A DNA stretch of 64,000 bases, taken from Paenibacillus_AA sp045062745 (lineage in GTDB: Bacteria > Bacillota > Bacilli > Paenibacillales > NBRC-103111). The stretch's first letter is position 1. Each line of letters starts with the position of its first letter. The stretch spans positions 186,001-250,000 of the forward strand of contig NZ_JBJGED010000007.1 of NCBI RefSeq assembly GCF_045062745.1. Direction: 5' to 3'. Under the pieces are notes generated by a model. That model did not search any database, was not told the DNA's origin, and saw nothing but the letters and a program-made list of their open reading frames with translations. This document shows, piece by piece, positions 61,416-64,000 of this stretch. The position numbers and the translations under genes are program-made.

Positions 61416-61429
61416 TGAAACCGATTACA
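61416..61429 (-). promoter_or_regulatory. cre site (perfect consensus match)
   Basis: TGAAACCGATTACA fits TGWNANCGNTNWCA at every defined position on both strands. It is 71 bases upstream of the beta-propeller gene, suiting catabolite control by CcpA or a related LacI-family protein. Confidence 0.6.
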
Positions 61430-61502
61430 TTTTGATGAAAAATAGGAACAACTATGGTACCTATATCTGTAGTTTAGAGTTCCCCTTCGTCATCTGTCAA
61501 CG

Positions 61503-61538
61503 AAAAAAAAGAAGCCGCCGGCAAAAGGCCGGTCGGCT
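61503..61538 (-). terminator. Terminator of the GntR-fusion gene
   Basis: On the minus strand AGCCGACCGGC pairs with GCCGGCGGCT with one bulge, followed by eight T. It lies 13 bases past the stop codon at 61551. Confidence 0.85.
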
Positions 61539-61550
61539 CCTTTCACATGT

Positions 61551-62924
61551 TTATGGAAACAGGCGGTCGACGAGCTGCTCCGGGCTTTCCAGACCGGCCC
61601 AGAACTTCTTCATGCTTCGCTCCATCTCCTGTGGTTTGCCCAGATCCGGGAACAAGTCGAAAATAAAATGGGACTCCTCGAGCTGCTCCGGATGAATGCC
61701 TAGCGCGCTCCGCTCATAGGGAGACCAGACCGCGCGGTTCACGCTGTTATAGATCGAGAGAAAGCCGGTTTCCCGGGCCATCCGGCTTTGGAATTCGACA
61801 TCGAGCGCGAGCTGAAGGAATCGCTTCGCCAACTCGATGTTGGGGCTTAATCGGGAGATCATCAATCCGTTGGCGATTAATAAGCTGCCCTTCGAGCCTC
61901 CGGGCCGCTTGGGCAGCGGGAGCACCTGCACCGGGAACGGCTGCCGCCTCATATTGGTGGCGAGCGTCGTCGTGAGAATCATCGCTATTCGGCCCTCATC
62001 GAACAGCTCGTTCAAGAACGCCCAGTCTCCCACTTCTGTCGCGGGACAAAGCTGTTCCTTATAAATCATGTTGCGCATAAACCGAAGCGCATCCCGGATG
62101 CCTTCCGCCGGCAAATAAGCGGAGCGGTACGCTTGCGGCTGCCGGTTGTAGCTGTATTTCATCGCGAGCACCGGCCAGCGGATGATGGAGCTCGACAACC
62201 CGAACCCGTACGTCTCGTTCATCCCGTCCCGATCCTCGTCGCGGGTCAGCCGTTTGGCCGCGTGGACGAACTCGTCCAGGCTCCAGCCTTCGATCGGCTT
62301 GTGGATACCGGCGGCGTCGAAGAGCTGCGGGTTGCAGGCCAAGAAGATGGGGGAGTACGTTGCGGGAACCGCATAGAGCTGATCTTGTTTGCGGAAGATC
62401 CCGGCTACTTTCTCAGGGATGTCGCTTAGATCCGCGATCAGGTCCTCTACGGGTACGAATTCCTTGACGTTAAACTCGGCGAAATGCCGGTCCCACGCGA
62501 GTACGATATCCGGCTTCAGTCCGAGTCCGGTCAAGTCGTGCATAATATTTTCGACCAAATACCCGGTATACAGCAGCTTCACTTCGACGTTCGGAAACTG
62601 CTGTCGGAACATGGAGATGAGGATGGGCAGCGCGCTCTCGGCGAACGATGACCGGTACGGGCTCAGCACGACCAGCGTATTCGTGTCGTACGGCAGGGCA
62701 GGGAGCTGGTCCGCCACTTTGTTGCCGCGGCCTCTCATGCGGACAATGAGCCCTTCCTCCGTCAGCAGCTCCAGCGCTTGCCTCAGGGAATTGCGGCTGA
62801 TCGAGTACTTCCGGCACAGCTCCACCTCGGGGAGCAAGTATTGCCCCGGCTTCAGATACCCCGACACAATCTCGGTCCTCAGCAGCCCGGCCATCTCAAC
62901 GTAGCGAAAATCGTCTCTTTTCAT
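61551..62924 (-). CDS. GntR-type regulator fused to a solute-binding-protein domain
   Basis: 457 residues in two parts. The N-terminal GntR winged helix (about 5-75) shows VEMAGLLRTEIVSGYLKPGQ, ELCRKYSISRNSLRQALELL and EEGLIVRMRGRGN. The remaining about 370 residues have the fold of a family-1 extracellular sugar-binding protein (VVLSPYRSSFAE, PDIVLAWDRHFAEF, GFGLSSSIIRW, FLNELFDEGRIAMILTT), without signal peptide or lipobox. A transport binding protein has thus become an intracellular ligand sensor for DNA binding. It is oriented like the beta-propeller gene downstream (206 bases away) and may control it. AGGGAG is ten bases before the ATG. Confidence 0.88.
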   Translation of the reverse strand: MKRDDFRYVEMAGLLRTEIVSGYLKPGQYLLPEVELCRKYSISRNSLRQALELLTEEGLIVRMRGRGNKVADQLPALPYDTNTLVVLSPYRSSFAESALPILISMFRQQFPNVEVKLLYTGYLVENIMHDLTGLGLKPDIVLAWDRHFAEFNVKEFVPVEDLIADLSDIPEKVAGIFRKQDQLYAVPATYSPIFLACNPQLFDAAGIHKPIEGWSLDEFVHAAKRLTRDEDRDGMNETYGFGLSSSIIRWPVLAMKYSYNRQPQAYRSAYLPAEGIRDALRFMRNMIYKEQLCPATEVGDWAFLNELFDEGRIAMILTTTLATNMRRQPFPVQVLPLPKRPGGSKGSLLIANGLMISRLSPNIELAKRFLQLALDVEFQSRMARETGFLSIYNSVNRAVWSPYERSALGIHPEQLEESHFIFDLFPDLGKPQEMERSMKKFWAGLESPEQLVDRLFP

Positions 62925-62996
62925 CTAACTATCTCCCTGCCACATTCAAACTCGGCTAATCAATCGAATTATATGCCATCCTGCCATCATATGCTA

Positions 62997-63025
62997 GGCC
63001 TTCGCGAGGCCGATTTCGGTATAAT
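62997..63025 (+). promoter_or_regulatory. Putative promoter with inverted repeat
   Basis: A perfect TATAAT at 63020-63025 lies 27 bases before the GTG start of the LytS-like gene. GGCCT/AGGCC arms at 62997-63011 overlap the expected -35 position, where no good -35 hexamer is seen. A regulator-dependent promoter is plausible. Confidence 0.45.
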
Positions 63026-63052
63026 GAGAACATAAAAACGGAGGGGGGAGGT

Positions 63053-64000
63053 GTGGTCCGATTGGTCAATCTGTTGATCTTGATGCTGGAGCGAGTCGGA
63101 TTGCTCCTGATCGTCGTGTTTTTGCTGTCCAGACTGAGTTCCTTCCGTCAGATCATTCATAATGAGCACGGTTTGCGAGAGAAGCTAATGTTAATTGCCA
63201 TATTCGGGGCCTTCGGGGTGATCAGCAACTATACGGGCATCGAAATCGGCAACGGTTCTATTTCCTCCCATGTGTGGCAGCTCGATGTGAACTATGACAG
63301 CGCCCTCGCCAATACGCGAGTGCTGGGCGTAGCGCTTGGCGGATTGCTCGGGGGCCCGCTGGTCGGTGCCGGGGTCGGCTTGATCGCCGGCTTGCATCGG
63401 ATTACGCTGGGCGGCTTTACTGCGGTGGCTTGCGGGATCTCCACGATATTCGCCGGGATTGTAACCGGCTGGATCGGCAAGCGGTTCCGCAAAAACGAGA
63501 AAAAAGCCCCGTGGCAGGCGGTAGCGATCGGGATCGTGATGGAGTGCATTCAGATGGGGATCATCCTACTGGCCGCCAAACCGTTCGAATCCGCCCTGGC
63601 GCTCGTCCAGATTATCGCGATCCCCATGATCGTGATCAACGGGTTCGGGACGCTCTTGTTCATGCTGATCATTCAGTCGATCGTGCAGGACAAGGAGCGC
63701 GCGCGGGCTTTGCAAACGCACAAGGCGCTCTATATCGCCGATCAAACGCTTCCTTTTTTCCGCCAAGGCCTGAATGTCCATTCCTGCCGGGAAGTTGCGG
63801 GAATCATCTTGAGATTGACGAATGCCGACGCGATCTCCATTACCGACCGGCATCAAGTATTGGCTCACGTCGGGGCCGGCGCCGATCATCATATTCCGAT
63901 GCAGAGCTTGTCTACCGAATTGACGAAGCAAGTCCTGGAGCAGGGACGGATATTGACCGCCAAGGCGAAGGAACAGATTCAATGTTTTCACCCAAACTGT
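63053..64000 (+). CDS. LytS-like sensor histidine kinase (N-terminal part, runs off window)
   Basis: The first 316 codons are seen; the frame is open at the window end. The N-terminal 5TM-5TMR_LYT membrane module is clear: a helix around VGLLLIVVFLLSRL, FGAFGVISNYTGIEI, then NTRVLGVALGGLLGGPLVG, GLIAGLHRITLGGFTAVACG and further helices to about residue 215. A GAF-like domain follows (from about 230, TNADAISITDRHQVLAHVG). This is the layout of LytS, which senses cell-wall or membrane-potential signals or pyruvate and phosphorylates a LytTR regulator. The kinase core should lie beyond the window. GTG 63053 has GGAGG eight bases upstream. Confidence 0.88.
   Translation, partial: MVRLVNLLILMLERVGLLLIVVFLLSRLSSFRQIIHNEHGLREKLMLIAIFGAFGVISNYTGIEIGNGSISSHVWQLDVNYDSALANTRVLGVALGGLLGGPLVGAGVGLIAGLHRITLGGFTAVACGISTIFAGIVTGWIGKRFRKNEKKAPWQAVAIGIVMECIQMGIILLAAKPFESALALVQIIAIPMIVINGFGTLLFMLIIQSIVQDKERARALQTHKALYIADQTLPFFRQGLNVHSCREVAGIILRLTNADAISITDRHQVLAHVGAGADHHIPMQSLSTELTKQVLEQGRILTAKAKEQIQCFHPNC

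Noticed and set aside
1..64000. tRNA or rRNA genes
   Set aside because: No cloverleaf-type or rRNA-like conserved stretches were noticed on either strand while reading.

Overview
The window looks like a piece of chromosome from a Gram-positive, moderately GC-rich soil or gut member of the Paenibacillaceae (inference). The reasons are strong AGGAGG-type ribosome binding sites with many TTG/GTG starts, very large secreted multidomain glycan-active proteins carrying Ig-like, discoidin-like and FIMAH-like modules, an Lpl/Ytc-type sugar ABC importer next to a membrane-bound AraC regulator, and a LytS-type sensor kinase. I see no rRNA, tRNA, CRISPR array or intact transposase.

Layout. (1) 0-9 kb: a secreted cohesin/beta-propeller/Ig protein and, convergent to it, a 1550-residue heparinase II/III-type lyase, with an array of small palindromes between them. 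(2) 9.2-18.7 kb: a lower-GC signalling island of eight signalling and metabolic genes plus one small gene, all on the + strand: receiver-only regulator, GAF-GAF histidine kinase, a ThDP enzyme translationally coupled to the kinase, an OmpR regulator, a tandem PilZ-like protein, a CheY-like regulator, a REC-(degenerate GGDEF)-EAL protein and a membrane diguanylate cyclase. Two near-identical 39-40 bp direct repeats bracket it exactly. (3) 18.8-28.6 kb: a second heparinase II/III enzyme, an ABC exporter, a GH38 alpha-mannosidase and a divergent GntR/LacI-type regulator. (4) 29.0-35.9 kb: a very AT-rich run of small, unrelated genes, all on the + strand, separated by GC-rich structured repeats of about 160 bp. 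The repeats begin with an RYYYAAC-like box and end with a GTTRRRY-like box, exactly as integron attC sites do. I read this as a cluster of gene cassettes lacking an integrase (CALIN) in a Firmicute. It is the most unusual system in the window. Cargo includes TmrB-like, VOC, histidine phosphatase, two Nudix, SRPBCC, retropepsin-like and isochorismatase-like proteins. (5) 36-44.7 kb: a phytanoyl-CoA dioxygenase-like enzyme with a divergent AraC regulator, a secreted repeat protein, an AlkC-type DNA glycosylase and an M60-type metalloprotease. (6) 44.7-53.8 kb: a membrane AraC regulator divergent from a sugar-import operon (two permeases, a binding lipoprotein, an MBL-fold hydrolase and a Tat-exported beta-helix protein). 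(7) 53.8-64 kb: LigD-type polymerase, alpha/beta hydrolase, small membrane protein, GTP cyclohydrolase II-like enzyme, a second large beta-propeller/Ig protein, a GntR-solute-binding-protein fusion regulator and the start of a LytS-like kinase.

How the genes fit together (inference): much of the window serves capture and breakdown of complex, possibly host-derived, acidic glycans and glycoproteins (heparinase-type lyases, alpha-mannosidase, M60 protease, beta-helix protein, oligosaccharide importer). Three of these genes have cre-like operators upstream, suggesting catabolite control. The c-di-GMP island and the cassette array look like separately acquired adaptive modules inserted among these loci.
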